64,000 bases of DNA from Brevibacillus fluminis (GTDB taxonomy: Bacteria; Bacillota; Bacilli; Brevibacillales; Brevibacillaceae). Below the pieces are notes generated by a model. The model saw only the letters and a list, made by a program, of their open reading frames with translations, was not told the DNA's origin and ran no database searches. The stretch spans positions 95,740-159,739 of the forward strand of contig NZ_RHHQ01000022.1 in the NCBI RefSeq assembly GCF_003710825.1. The letters run 5' to 3'. This document shows, piece after piece, positions 1 to 7,575 of the stretch (within the stretch, counting starts at the first letter, position 1; each line of letters starts with the position of its first letter). The position numbers were made by a program, and so were the translations under genes.

Positions 1-60
1 ATCCATCACGTATTCTTGCGTGAAGCGGTGAAGCTGCGTCCGGATTTGGCAAATCGTTAG
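1..60 (+). CDS. aroH: Chorismate mutase AroH, C-terminal end (partial)
   Basis: Only the last 19 codons and a TAG stop are inside the window; the 5' part lies upstream. The readable peptide ends in HHVFLREAVKLRPDLANR, which matches the usual C-terminal end of the monofunctional AroH chorismate mutase (HVYLEKAV.LRPDL in relatives). AroH converts chorismate to prephenate, the branch toward phenylalanine and tyrosine. Its position directly upstream of the trp operon is the arrangement known from Bacillales (aroF-aroB-aroH-trpE). The call rests on a short match plus synteny. Confidence 0.75.
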   Translation: MHHVFLREAVKLRPDLANR

Positions 61-90
61 TTGACTTTTCACGTGCCCTTAGATTAAGAT
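61..90 (+). promoter_or_regulatory. Probable sigma-A promoter of the trp operon
   Basis: TTGACT at 61-66 and TAAGAT at 85-90 are separated by 18 bases. Transcription would start near 96-98, just ahead of the triplet-repeat leader. The -35 box begins immediately after the aroH stop codon, so the trp operon can be transcribed from here as well as by read-through from the aro genes. Confidence 0.6.
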
Positions 91-107
91 AATAACCAAT
101 CGTTACT

Positions 108-187
108 TAGCTTTTTGAGTAGAGTGTTTGAGCAGAGTTCAGTTGAGAAGAGTCAGGTTGAGAAGAGATGAGATGAGGAGAAGCTAG
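108..187 (+). promoter_or_regulatory. TRAP-binding triplet repeat in the trp leader
   Basis: GAG or TAG triplets occur at 117, 122, 130, 135, 145, 150, 160, 165, 170, 175 and 185, eleven in total, almost all at multiples of five bases (triplet plus two-base spacer). CAG triplets sit near the skipped positions 140 and 154, and a further TAG is at 108. In Bacillus subtilis the eleven-subunit TRAP protein, when loaded with tryptophan, wraps eleven (G/U)AG triplets spaced by two or three bases. The spacing and number here match that site closely. The TRAP gene (mtrB) itself is not in the window, so binding is inferred. Confidence 0.85.
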
Positions 188-213
188 GTTTTATAGGCAC
201 GGTCTATAAATCC
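187..213 (+). promoter_or_regulatory. Candidate trp antiterminator hairpin
   Basis: TTTATAG at 190-196 pairs with CTATAAA at 204-210, and GG at 187-188 can pair with CC at 212-213 across a one-base mismatch. The 3' arm overlaps the 5' arm of the terminator stem (209-217), so the two structures exclude each other. The last TAG triplet (185-187) overlaps the base of the hairpin, as expected if TRAP binding prevents it from forming. This is read from base pairing only. Confidence 0.6.
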
Positions 214-235
214 AGGGTTCGCCCTGGATTTTTTT
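209..235 (+). terminator. trp leader intrinsic terminator (attenuator)
   Basis: A perfect nine-base-pair stem, AATCCAGGG at 209-217 and CCCTGGATT at 222-230, is closed by a stable TTCG tetraloop and followed by a run of T to 235. It lies about 115 bases upstream of trpE. It is the expected stop point when tryptophan is plentiful. Confidence 0.9.
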
Positions 236-319
236 GCATTTCGTGCTGCAAGGGTCGTCATGCGCTTGTATGGCAACACCTTGCATGTCACACATTCCGC
301 TTTCCTCTCATCCTCCAAC

Positions 320-345
320 CCTCTTCCGTACAAAACGAAGAGGTG
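320..345 (+). promoter_or_regulatory. Hairpin covering the trpE ribosome binding site
   Basis: CCTCTTC at 320-326 is complementary to GAAGAGG at 337-343, which contains most of the trpE Shine-Dalgarno sequence (AGAGGTG, 339-345; ATG at 353). The hairpin would block translation initiation. The 5' arm could instead pair with the GAAGAG segments of the TRAP repeat (147-152 or 162-167). TRAP binding would therefore free the arm to mask the ribosome site, as is known for Bacillus subtilis trpE. Confidence 0.6.
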
Positions 346-352
346 ATTTGTC

Positions 353-1882
353 ATGTTTACCCCCACTTTTGCAGAGGTCACATCCTTGGCCCCACAGTAT
401 TCCATGATTCCCATTCGCATGACTGTATTAGCCGATCAAGAAACGCCAATCCGGTTGTATCAGAAAATTCGCACCGACAATTCCTTTTTGCTCGAAAGTG
501 TAGAAGGCGGTTCGAGGTGGGCGCGTTATTCGTTCATCGGGCTGAACCCGTTCGAGACGCTAGAGGCGAAAGGAACGGCGATTACTCTGTCACGACGCGA
601 TACGCCAATCGTAAAGCAGGAAGGCAATCCGATTGAGCTGTTGCGCGAGAGGATGAAGCAGTATCGCAGTCCGCAGCTTGCCGATTACCCTCGTTTTAGC
701 GGCGGAGCGGTAGGATTTTTCGGATACAATACGCTCCATTACTATGAAGAGTTGCCAGCGCATAAGCGTGAAGTGCTCGATGTGCCGGACCTGCGCTTCC
801 TGTTCGTCGATGAGCTGATCGCATTTGACCATTTGAAGCAGGAAATTCAAGTGATCGTTAATTTGCACATCGAAGGTTCTGAATCGCCTGAAGAGCTGGA
901 ACAAAAATACAAGCAAACGTGCGAGCGCATTCGGGAACTGGCTCATCGGATCACCGATGATGCGGCGCACCCGGAACAGAAGCGCCATGTGACATCGGAA
1001 GCCGCGCAAGCGAGCAGGCTAACGATCAAGTCGAACATGTCGAAACCTGCTTTCGAACAAATGGTAGAGCGCGCCAAGGACTACATTGCGGCGGGGGACA
1101 TCTTCCAGGTGGTGCTGTCGCAGCGTTTCACTGTTGATACTGCGCTCGATCCGTTTTCCGTCTATCGTGTACTGCGAACGCTGAACCCGTCTCCTTACAT
1201 GTACTACCTGCAGTATGCGGACACAACATTGGTTGGAACATCGCCCGAGATTTTGGTCCGCGTTGAGGATAACAAGGTTGAGATTCGGCCGATCGCAGGC
1301 ACGCGCAAACGCGGCGCAACGGCACGTGAAGATGAAGAGCTGGCGAAAGATTTGCTTGCTGATGAAAAAGAGCGTGCCGAACATACGATGCTGCTCGACC
1401 TGGGGCGCAACGACGTAGGCAGAGTTGCACGGTATGGTTCGGTCAAAGTGGAAGAACAGATGGTAATCGAACAATATTCGCACGTCATGCACATGGTGTC
1501 ACACGTCTCCGGTCAATTGCGCGACGACCTCGATCCGTTCGACGCCGTGCTGTCCGCCTTCCCGGCAGGAACGGTTTCAGGCGCTCCTAAGCTGCGTGCG
1601 ATGGAAATCATCGCTGAGCTTGAGCCGGATGCGCGTCATACGTATGCTGGCTCGATCGGCTACCTCAGCTTTACCGGCAATATGGATACGTGCATTACGA
1701 TTCGGACCATTTTGTTCAAAGACAACCAGGCGCACATCCAGGCAGGCGGCGGAATTGTCGCAGACTCCATTCCCGAGATGGAATACCAGGAGTCGGTGAA
1801 CAAGGCGAGCGCGATGTTCCGGGCTTTGGAAAAGGCAGAGCAACTGTTTCGTCGGGAGGGGGAAAACGTATGCTCCAAGTAG
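353..1882 (+). CDS. trpE: Anthranilate synthase component I
   Basis: TrpE turns chorismate and ammonia (supplied by a glutaminase partner) into anthranilate, the first committed step of tryptophan synthesis in the cytosol. The 509-residue length is normal. The tryptophan feedback motif LLESVEGG is at residues 46-53. The chorismate-binding C-terminal half carries PAGTVSGAPK near residue 405 and IQAGGGIVADS near 462. The ATG at 353 follows AGAGGTG with good spacing. The gene heads trpEDCFBA and overlaps trpD by 13 bases. No trpG follows; in Bacillales the amidotransferase subunit is usually shared with the folate operon (pabA), which is probably the case here. Expression is probably controlled by the TRAP leader upstream. 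Confidence 0.96.
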   Translation: MFTPTFAEVTSLAPQYSMIPIRMTVLADQETPIRLYQKIRTDNSFLLESVEGGSRWARYSFIGLNPFETLEAKGTAITLSRRDTPIVKQEGNPIELLRERMKQYRSPQLADYPRFSGGAVGFFGYNTLHYYEELPAHKREVLDVPDLRFLFVDELIAFDHLKQEIQVIVNLHIEGSESPEELEQKYKQTCERIRELAHRITDDAAHPEQKRHVTSEAAQASRLTIKSNMSKPAFEQMVERAKDYIAAGDIFQVVLSQRFTVDTALDPFSVYRVLRTLNPSPYMYYLQYADTTLVGTSPEILVRVEDNKVEIRPIAGTRKRGATAREDEELAKDLLADEKERAEHTMLLDLGRNDVGRVARYGSVKVEEQMVIEQYSHVMHMVSHVSGQLRDDLDPFDAVLSAFPAGTVSGAPKLRAMEIIAELEPDARHTYAGSIGYLSFTGNMDTCITIRTILFKDNQAHIQAGGGIVADSIPEMEYQESVNKASAMFRALEKAEQLFRREGENVCSK

Positions 1883-2895
1883 CGATCAACCAAATCATCA
1901 GAGGACTTCATTTGAACCGTGAGATGGCACGCCAGGCGATGGGAGAGATCATGGACGGCGCTGCGACACAGGCGCAAATCGGCGCATTCCTAGCATCCCT
2001 GCGGTTGAAAGGGGAGCAGACGGAAGAGATCATCGGGTTCGCCCAAGCGATGCGTGAGCGTGCGCTTTCGTTTCCAATCGCCAGTGAACGGCTCGTGGAT
2101 ACGTGCGGCACGGGCGGGGATGGTGCCGACACGTTTAACATTTCCACAGCAGCTGCGATCGTAGCAGCATCGGCTGGTGTTGAAATCGCAAAACATGGCA
2201 ATCGCGCTGTTTCGAGCAAAAGCGGGAGTGCCGATGTGCTCGAGGCGATGGGAATTCCGATTTCGCTTTCTCCGGAAGCTGCTGCTGATTGCTTGCGTCA
2301 AACCAACCTGGCGTTCTTGTTTGCCCCGCTCTATCATCAAGCGATGAAACACGCGGCAGGCGCGCGCAAGGAGCTGGCGATCCGCACCGTATTTAATTTG
2401 CTGGGTCCACTGTGCAACCCGGCACGGGCCAAACGGCAGCTGCTCGGCATCTACGATCGCAAGCTATTGCCTGTGATTGCCGAAGTGTTGGGTGAGCTGG
2501 GTGTCGATCGTGCTCTTGTTGTCGCGGGCGATGACGGATTGGATGAGCTGACCGTAACCGGGCCAAGCCAAATCGCGGAGCTGCGCGATGGCGTGGTCAC
2601 GACCTATACGATTGAACCAACGCAGTTCGGGCTGGGCACATACCAGCTCGAAGCGCTCCGCGGCGGAGATGCCGCATTGAATGCCACAATCATCCGCGAA
2701 GTGTTTTATGGGAAACGTGGGGCTGCTAGAGATATCGTCCTGCTGAATGCCGGAGCGATCCTGTATTTGGCTGATCGGGTACCATCCTTGGAAATCGGCG
2801 TCATCCGTGCGGCAGAGCTGATCGACCGTGGAGACGTCATCGCAAAATTGAACGAGATTCGCGAGGTTGCAGGAGGAATGACGCATGCTTCATAA
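1870..2895 (+). CDS. trpD: Anthranilate phosphoribosyltransferase
   Basis: TrpD transfers phosphoribose from PRPP to anthranilate. The start chosen is the ATG at 1870, preceded by GGGAGGGGG and giving 341 residues that begin MLQVAINQII; an upstream in-frame extension inside trpE lacks family similarity. The PRPP-binding CGTGGDGADTFNIST motif begins near residue 78, and KHGNRAVSSKSGSAD near 108 is the conserved second phosphate and anthranilate region. Translational coupling is likely because the gene overlaps both neighbours (13 bases with trpE, 11 with trpC). Confidence 0.97.
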   Translation: MLQVAINQIIRGLHLNREMARQAMGEIMDGAATQAQIGAFLASLRLKGEQTEEIIGFAQAMRERALSFPIASERLVDTCGTGGDGADTFNISTAAAIVAASAGVEIAKHGNRAVSSKSGSADVLEAMGIPISLSPEAAADCLRQTNLAFLFAPLYHQAMKHAAGARKELAIRTVFNLLGPLCNPARAKRQLLGIYDRKLLPVIAEVLGELGVDRALVVAGDDGLDELTVTGPSQIAELRDGVVTTYTIEPTQFGLGTYQLEALRGGDAALNATIIREVFYGKRGAARDIVLLNAGAILYLADRVPSLEIGVIRAAELIDRGDVIAKLNEIREVAGGMTHAS

Positions 2896-3688
2896 AATCG
2901 TCGAAACGAAAAAAGAAGAGCTCGCGGTGTTGAAAAAAACAACGGGAATCTACGATCTGCTTACACAGGCAGAGGCGATGGGAGCGACGCGGGGCTATAT
3001 CCGTTCGTTGACCCAAAGTGAACGCAATGTGAGTGTAATCGCAGAGGTGAAAAAGGCATCTCCATCTAAAGGGATCATTCGTGCAGATTTTCATCCTGTA
3101 GAAATTGCAAAAGCATATGAAGCGGCACGAGTGGAGGCCATTTCCGTATTGACCGATGTGAACTATTTTCAAGGCTCGCTTTCTTACTTGCGAGACATTC
3201 GCCAGGCCGTATCGGTTCCGCTTTTGCGCAAAGATTTTCTCATCGATGAGCTGCAGGTTGTGGAGGCGCGCGCGAACGGAGCCGACTGCATCCTGTTGAT
3301 TGCGGCGATTCTCGATGAAGAGCAGCTGCGCCACTTGCACCAAACGGCGGCATCTCTGACGCTTGATGTATTGATAGAAGTACACAATCAAGAGGAACTC
3401 GAAAAAGTTTATCGTGCTGTCACTCCAAAACTACTTGGTATCAACAATCGGAATCTTCGCACGTTTACGACTGATTTGGCGACGACGGCAGAATTGATCA
3501 AACAGATCCCCGGCATTCCGGTGGTCAGCGAAAGTGGCATTGCTGGACCGGATGATCTGTGTTTTGTGCAAGAGGCAGGAGTGCGTTCTGTGCTGATTGG
3601 TGAGCATTTCATGCGGCAGGATGACATCGTTCAAGCGGTGATTGGACTGATGGGCGAACGATCGGCTGCGAAAGCGGGGGAAGCGTAA
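2885..3688 (+). CDS. trpC: Indole-3-glycerol phosphate synthase
   Basis: TrpC closes the indole ring from carboxyphenylaminodeoxyribulose phosphate. The 267-residue protein is a single TIM barrel with IAEVKKASPSKG near residue 52 (catalytic lysine region), LLRKDFLID near 113 and VVSESGI near 214 (phosphate-binding end). The ATG at 2885 follows AGGAGGAATG inside the end of trpD. The stop codon shares one base with the trpF start (TAATG), so the two are translationally coupled. It is not fused to trpF, as in other Bacillales. Confidence 0.97.
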   Translation: MLHKIVETKKEELAVLKKTTGIYDLLTQAEAMGATRGYIRSLTQSERNVSVIAEVKKASPSKGIIRADFHPVEIAKAYEAARVEAISVLTDVNYFQGSLSYLRDIRQAVSVPLLRKDFLIDELQVVEARANGADCILLIAAILDEEQLRHLHQTAASLTLDVLIEVHNQEELEKVYRAVTPKLLGINNRNLRTFTTDLATTAELIKQIPGIPVVSESGIAGPDDLCFVQEAGVRSVLIGEHFMRQDDIVQAVIGLMGERSAAKAGEA

Positions 3689-4341
3689 TGACGCATGTGA
3701 AAATTTGCGGCATCCGCACGCAAGAGACGTTGCAGCTGCTCGTTGAATTGCAGGTAGACTATGTCGGCTTCGTGTTTGCGCCGAGCAAACGCCAGATCAG
3801 CGGCTTGGAAGCAGGACGTTTGCTCGCCGCGGTCGAAAATCATCCGGTTCCAGTCGGAGTTTTTGTGAATCCGACGGTCGAAGAGCTTGACGAGGTGCTC
3901 AGATATGCGAACCTCGATGTGATCCAGCTACATGGACAGGAGAGTCCGGCTTTTTGCGCGGAAGTGAAAGAGCGGTTTGGCAAAAAGGTGTGGAAGGCGA
4001 TCTCCGTGGGTAAGCCCGGATTTTCCGCATCCTCGCTTGCGCAATACCGCCCGAGTGTAGATGGTTATTTGTTTGATACGTATTCAGCCGACATGGCAGG
4101 GGGCACGGGCAAACGCTTCGATTGGGCGGCGATTCCGCAACTGATGGAAGAGACCGCGGGTCAGGCAAGCGTTTTCGCCGGTGGTATCGATGGGCAAAAT
4201 GTCGGGGAGCTGCTCGCTTCCTTTGCGCCGCAGGCGATCGATGTTTCGAGCGGTGTCGAAACCGATGGCGTGAAAGATGAACAGAAGCTTCGAGAATTCA
4301 TGAAAAGGGTGAGAGAAAATGTCCCAAACCATATTTCCTAA
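3688..4341 (+). CDS. trpF: Phosphoribosylanthranilate isomerase
   Basis: TrpF carries out the Amadori rearrangement of phosphoribosylanthranilate. The 217-residue TIM barrel opens with the diagnostic KICGIRTQE (catalytic cysteine), has DTYSADMAGGTGKRFDW in the middle with the catalytic aspartate, and ends with VFAGGIDGQNV and IDVSSGVE, which bind the phosphate. It overlaps trpC by one base and trpB by 23 bases. The start is fixed by the TAATG junction and the GGGGGAAGCG upstream. Confidence 0.96.
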   Translation: MTHVKICGIRTQETLQLLVELQVDYVGFVFAPSKRQISGLEAGRLLAAVENHPVPVGVFVNPTVEELDEVLRYANLDVIQLHGQESPAFCAEVKERFGKKVWKAISVGKPGFSASSLAQYRPSVDGYLFDTYSADMAGGTGKRFDWAAIPQLMEETAGQASVFAGGIDGQNVGELLASFAPQAIDVSSGVETDGVKDEQKLREFMKRVRENVPNHIS

Positions 4342-5542
4342 AACAACCGTACCTGACGCAAGCGGTCGGTTCGGATCGTTCGGCGGCAAATTTGTTCCGG
4401 AAACGCTGATGACGGCTCTGGAAGAACTAGAGGCTGCTTTTGCAGAAGCGCAGAAAGACCCGGCATTCACGAACGAGCTGAATCAATTGCTGCGTTACTA
4501 CTCCGGCCGTCCAACGCCACTCTATTACGCAGAGCAGCTGAGCGAAACGCTCGGGGGAGCGCGTATTTTCCTCAAGCGCGAGGATTTAAACCATACAGGT
4601 GCACATAAGCTCAACAACGCGCTCGGCCAAGGATTGCTGGCGAAGCGAATGGGGAAAAAATCAATCATCGCCGAAACCGGCGCAGGCCAGCATGGCGTGG
4701 CGAGCGCGACGGTGGCAGCGCGGCTCGGCCTTTCCTGTAAAGTGTTTATGGGGGAAGAAGACATTCGTCGCCAAGCTCTCAACGTGTTCCGGATGAAGCT
4801 GCTCGGAGCTGAGGTTGTGCCGGCTCTGTCGGGTACGCGAACACTGAAAGACGCGACGAATGAGGCGATCCGGTATTGGGTTTCACAAGTGGACGAGACG
4901 TTTTATGTGATCGGGTCCGTCGTGGGTCCGCATCCATACCCTTACATGGTTCGCGAGTTCCAAAAGATTATCGGGGAAGAAACGCGCCGCCAGGTACAGG
5001 AGCAGCTGGGACGTCTGCCAGACGAGGTCATTGCTTGCGTCGGCGGCGGCAGCAATGCGATCGGTATGTTTTATCCGTTTTTACAGGACGATGTGAAGCT
5101 GCGCGGTGTAGAGGCTGCTGGACATGGCATCGATACGACGAAGCATGCCGTTACACTGACATTAGGCCGCCCAGGTGTGATTCACGGCGCGATGACCTAT
5201 TTGCTGCAGGATGAGTTCGGGCAAGTGCAAGAGGCTCATTCCATCTCGGCTGGTCTCGATTATCCGGGGGTTGGACCTGAGCATGCCTATTTGAAAGACA
5301 CGGAACGGGTCAACTACACGTCAGTCACTGACGACGAGGCGCTTCATGCCGTGGAACTGTTGTGCCGCACGGAAGGCATCATTCCGGCATTGGAAAGCGC
5401 GCATGCATTGGCGGAAACAATCAAGGTTGCACCGACCAAAAGCAAAGATTACGCAATCGTTGTATGCTTATCCGGCCGCGGCGATAAAGATGTGAATACG
5501 ATCCAAGAAGCACTGGAAAAGAAAATGAAGGGGGATCACTAA
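4319..5542 (+). CDS. trpB: Tryptophan synthase beta chain
   Basis: TrpB condenses indole with serine in a PLP-dependent reaction, receiving indole through a tunnel from TrpA. The 407-residue sequence has the PLP lysine in NHTGAHKLNN (lysine 97) and the phosphate-binding GGGSNAIG near residue 242. Length and motifs fit the standard TrpB1 class. The ATG at 4319 follows AAAAGGGTGAGAGAAA within the end of trpF. Only one base separates its stop from trpA, consistent with equal production of the alpha2beta2 complex. Confidence 0.97.
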   Translation: MSQTIFPKTTVPDASGRFGSFGGKFVPETLMTALEELEAAFAEAQKDPAFTNELNQLLRYYSGRPTPLYYAEQLSETLGGARIFLKREDLNHTGAHKLNNALGQGLLAKRMGKKSIIAETGAGQHGVASATVAARLGLSCKVFMGEEDIRRQALNVFRMKLLGAEVVPALSGTRTLKDATNEAIRYWVSQVDETFYVIGSVVGPHPYPYMVREFQKIIGEETRRQVQEQLGRLPDEVIACVGGGSNAIGMFYPFLQDDVKLRGVEAAGHGIDTTKHAVTLTLGRPGVIHGAMTYLLQDEFGQVQEAHSISAGLDYPGVGPEHAYLKDTERVNYTSVTDDEALHAVELLCRTEGIIPALESAHALAETIKVAPTKSKDYAIVVCLSGRGDKDVNTIQEALEKKMKGDH

Positions 5543-5543
5543 G

Positions 5544-6362
5544 ATGAGTCAAGCGACAAACCGCATTGATCAACTATTTGCCGACCGGTCGAAGAAACGG
5601 TTCATCCCGTTTCTGACTATCGGTGATCCTTCGATTGAGCTGAGCTTTGCATTGGTGAAAGAGATTATCGCTGCTGGCGCGGATGCCATCGAGCTAGGGG
5701 TGCCGTATTCAGACCCGCTCGCAGACGGACCGACGATCCAACGCGCCTCCCAGCGCGCATTAGCTGGTCAAGTGTCCATTCGTGATGTGATTATGCTCGT
5801 CTCCCGGCTTCGTCAGGCTGGCGTCGAGGCTCCGCTAATCCTGTTTACGTATGTGAATCCCGTGCTGCAATACGGATTGGAGCGTTTTTTCGCGGATTTG
5901 GCGGCAAACGGAGCAGATGGCGTCATCATTCCAGACTTGCCAATCGAAGAGAATGAGGAGGCAGTGCGGATTGCAAAGGAGCATGACCTACACGTAATAT
6001 CGTTGGTCGCACCGACGTCAGATTCGCGGATCGCCAAAATCGGGCAAAAGGCAGAAGGCTTCCTCTATTGCGTATCATCGCTCGGCGTGACGGGCACGCG
6101 CTCAAGTCTGCGCGGTGACTTAGACCAATTCCTCGGCAAAGTGCGCGAAAGCACGAACGCGCCGATCGCGGTCGGATTCGGCATCTCTACACCGGAGCAA
6201 GTGAAAGATGTCGCTACGTACGCAGACGCCGTCATTGTCGGCAGTGCAATCGTGCAGGAAATCGAGCGGAATTTACCTCTGCTGAAAGCGGAAGAAAGCC
6301 TCCAAGAAGGAATTGGGAACGTAAAAACCTTTGTACAAAATTTAGCAAGTGCGTTACAATAA
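5544..6362 (+). CDS. trpA: Tryptophan synthase alpha chain
   Basis: TrpA releases indole from indole-3-glycerol phosphate and passes it to TrpB. The 272-residue TIM barrel has the two catalytic acids in AIELGVPYSDPLADGP (Glu50 and Asp61), and a C-terminal VGFGISTPEQV phosphate-binding loop. AAGGGGGATCACTAAG provides the ribosome binding site at the end of trpB. It is the last trp gene before hisC, 27 bases downstream. Confidence 0.97.
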   Translation: MSQATNRIDQLFADRSKKRFIPFLTIGDPSIELSFALVKEIIAAGADAIELGVPYSDPLADGPTIQRASQRALAGQVSIRDVIMLVSRLRQAGVEAPLILFTYVNPVLQYGLERFFADLAANGADGVIIPDLPIEENEEAVRIAKEHDLHVISLVAPTSDSRIAKIGQKAEGFLYCVSSLGVTGTRSSLRGDLDQFLGKVRESTNAPIAVGFGISTPEQVKDVATYADAVIVGSAIVQEIERNLPLLKAEESLQEGIGNVKTFVQNLASALQ

Positions 6363-6389
6363 CCAAAAAACCTGTTTGGAGTGACATAC

Positions 6390-7487
6390 ATGCTACCAAA
6401 AGAACGAATCTTAGGTGTACCTGTGTATCAACCAGGCAAGCCTATCGATGAAGTGAAGCGTGAACTGGGGCTGACAGAGGTTATTAAGCTGGCCTCCAAC
6501 GAAAACCCATATGGCTATTCCCTGAAAGCAAAAGAAGCGATCATCGATCATTTGAACGATCTGGCGTTGTATCCGGATGGCGGCACGATGGAGCTGCGCT
6601 GGGATTTGGCCAAATTTTTGCAAGTCAAGCCGGAGCAGCTGATTTTCGGTAACGGCTCTGACGAAATTTTGCAAATGATCTGCCGCACCTATTTGGGTGA
6701 AGGCGTCAATACGGTAATGGCAACGCAAACGTTTTCCCAATACCGTTCCAATGCAACGATCGATGGAGCGGAGCTGATTGAAGTTCCTTTGAAAAACGGT
6801 GTGCACGATCTCGAAGCGATGGCAGCTGCTGTCAACGAGAAAACCCGTGTTCTCTGGGTGTGCAATCCGAACAACCCTTCTGGTACAATTAATACCGAAG
6901 CGGAGCTGCTTCAACTGTTGGACAAAGTATCTTCCGACGTCTTGGTCGTGCTGGATGAAGCGTATTACGAATATGTTGTGGATGCCGAGTATCCGCAAAC
7001 GGTACCGCTTTTGGACAAATATCCGAATCTGATCATTCTCCGCACGTTCTCGAAAATTTACGGCTTGGCAGCGATGCGTATCGGATACGGAATCGCTTCC
7101 GAAAAAGTAATCAACGACTTGAATCACGTGCGCGAGCCATTCAATACAGGCTCCTTGTCACAAGTAGCTGCCCGCGCAGCGCTTACCGACCAGGAGTTCG
7201 TCGCGAAATGCCGCGAGCTGAACCGCCAAGGCATGAAACAGCTGACTGACAAATTCGATGAGTGGGGCTTGTCTTACTACCCATCGCAAACCAACTTCAT
7301 TTTGGTCGATTTCAAGCAAGATTCGACAGAGCTGTTCCAAAAGCTGTTGAAAAACGGACTGATCGTACGATCCGGCGCAGCGCTGGGCTTCCCAGGCTAC
7401 CAACGGATCACGGTTGGCACGCCTGAGCAGAACGCCAAGCTGCTCACTGTATTGGAAAACCTGCTGCAGGAAACTGTCAGTAAATAA
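6390..7487 (+). CDS. hisC: Histidinol-phosphate / aromatic aminotransferase
   Basis: This fold-type I PLP aminotransferase makes histidinol phosphate and, in Bacillales, also transaminates phenylpyruvate and hydroxyphenylpyruvate for Phe and Tyr. The location between trpA and tyrA supports the dual role. The start chosen is ATG 6390, eight bases after TTTGGAG; a GTG at 6381 is in frame but overlaps that ribosome site. The product has 365 residues, with NPNNPSGT in the substrate domain and the PLP lysine in TFSKIYGLA near residue 221. A hairpin follows before tyrA. Confidence 0.95.
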   Translation: MLPKERILGVPVYQPGKPIDEVKRELGLTEVIKLASNENPYGYSLKAKEAIIDHLNDLALYPDGGTMELRWDLAKFLQVKPEQLIFGNGSDEILQMICRTYLGEGVNTVMATQTFSQYRSNATIDGAELIEVPLKNGVHDLEAMAAAVNEKTRVLWVCNPNNPSGTINTEAELLQLLDKVSSDVLVVLDEAYYEYVVDAEYPQTVPLLDKYPNLIILRTFSKIYGLAAMRIGYGIASEKVINDLNHVREPFNTGSLSQVAARAALTDQEFVAKCRELNRQGMKQLTDKFDEWGLSYYPSQTNFILVDFKQDSTELFQKLLKNGLIVRSGAALGFPGYQRITVGTPEQNAKLLTVLENLLQETVSK

Positions 7488-7499
7488 GTAAGGCCTAAT

Positions 7500-7529
7500 G
7501 GGATGCCGGCATCGTGACCGGCATCTTTT
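7500..7529 (+). terminator. Hairpin between hisC and tyrA
   Basis: GATGCCGG at 7502-7509 and CCGGCATC at 7518-7525 form a perfect eight-base-pair stem followed by TTTT. The T run is short, so termination is probably partial, lowering tyrA-aroA expression relative to the trp genes or protecting the 3' end of the upstream mRNA. Confidence 0.6.
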
Positions 7530-7575
7530 CGCACTGGGCACTAACACACTTTAAAGAGAGAAAGAGGCCGTGGAG

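Noticed and set aside
1690..1869. Upstream extension of trpD inside trpE.
   Set aside because: The extension does not resemble TrpD, and the ATG at 1870 has a strong ribosome site.
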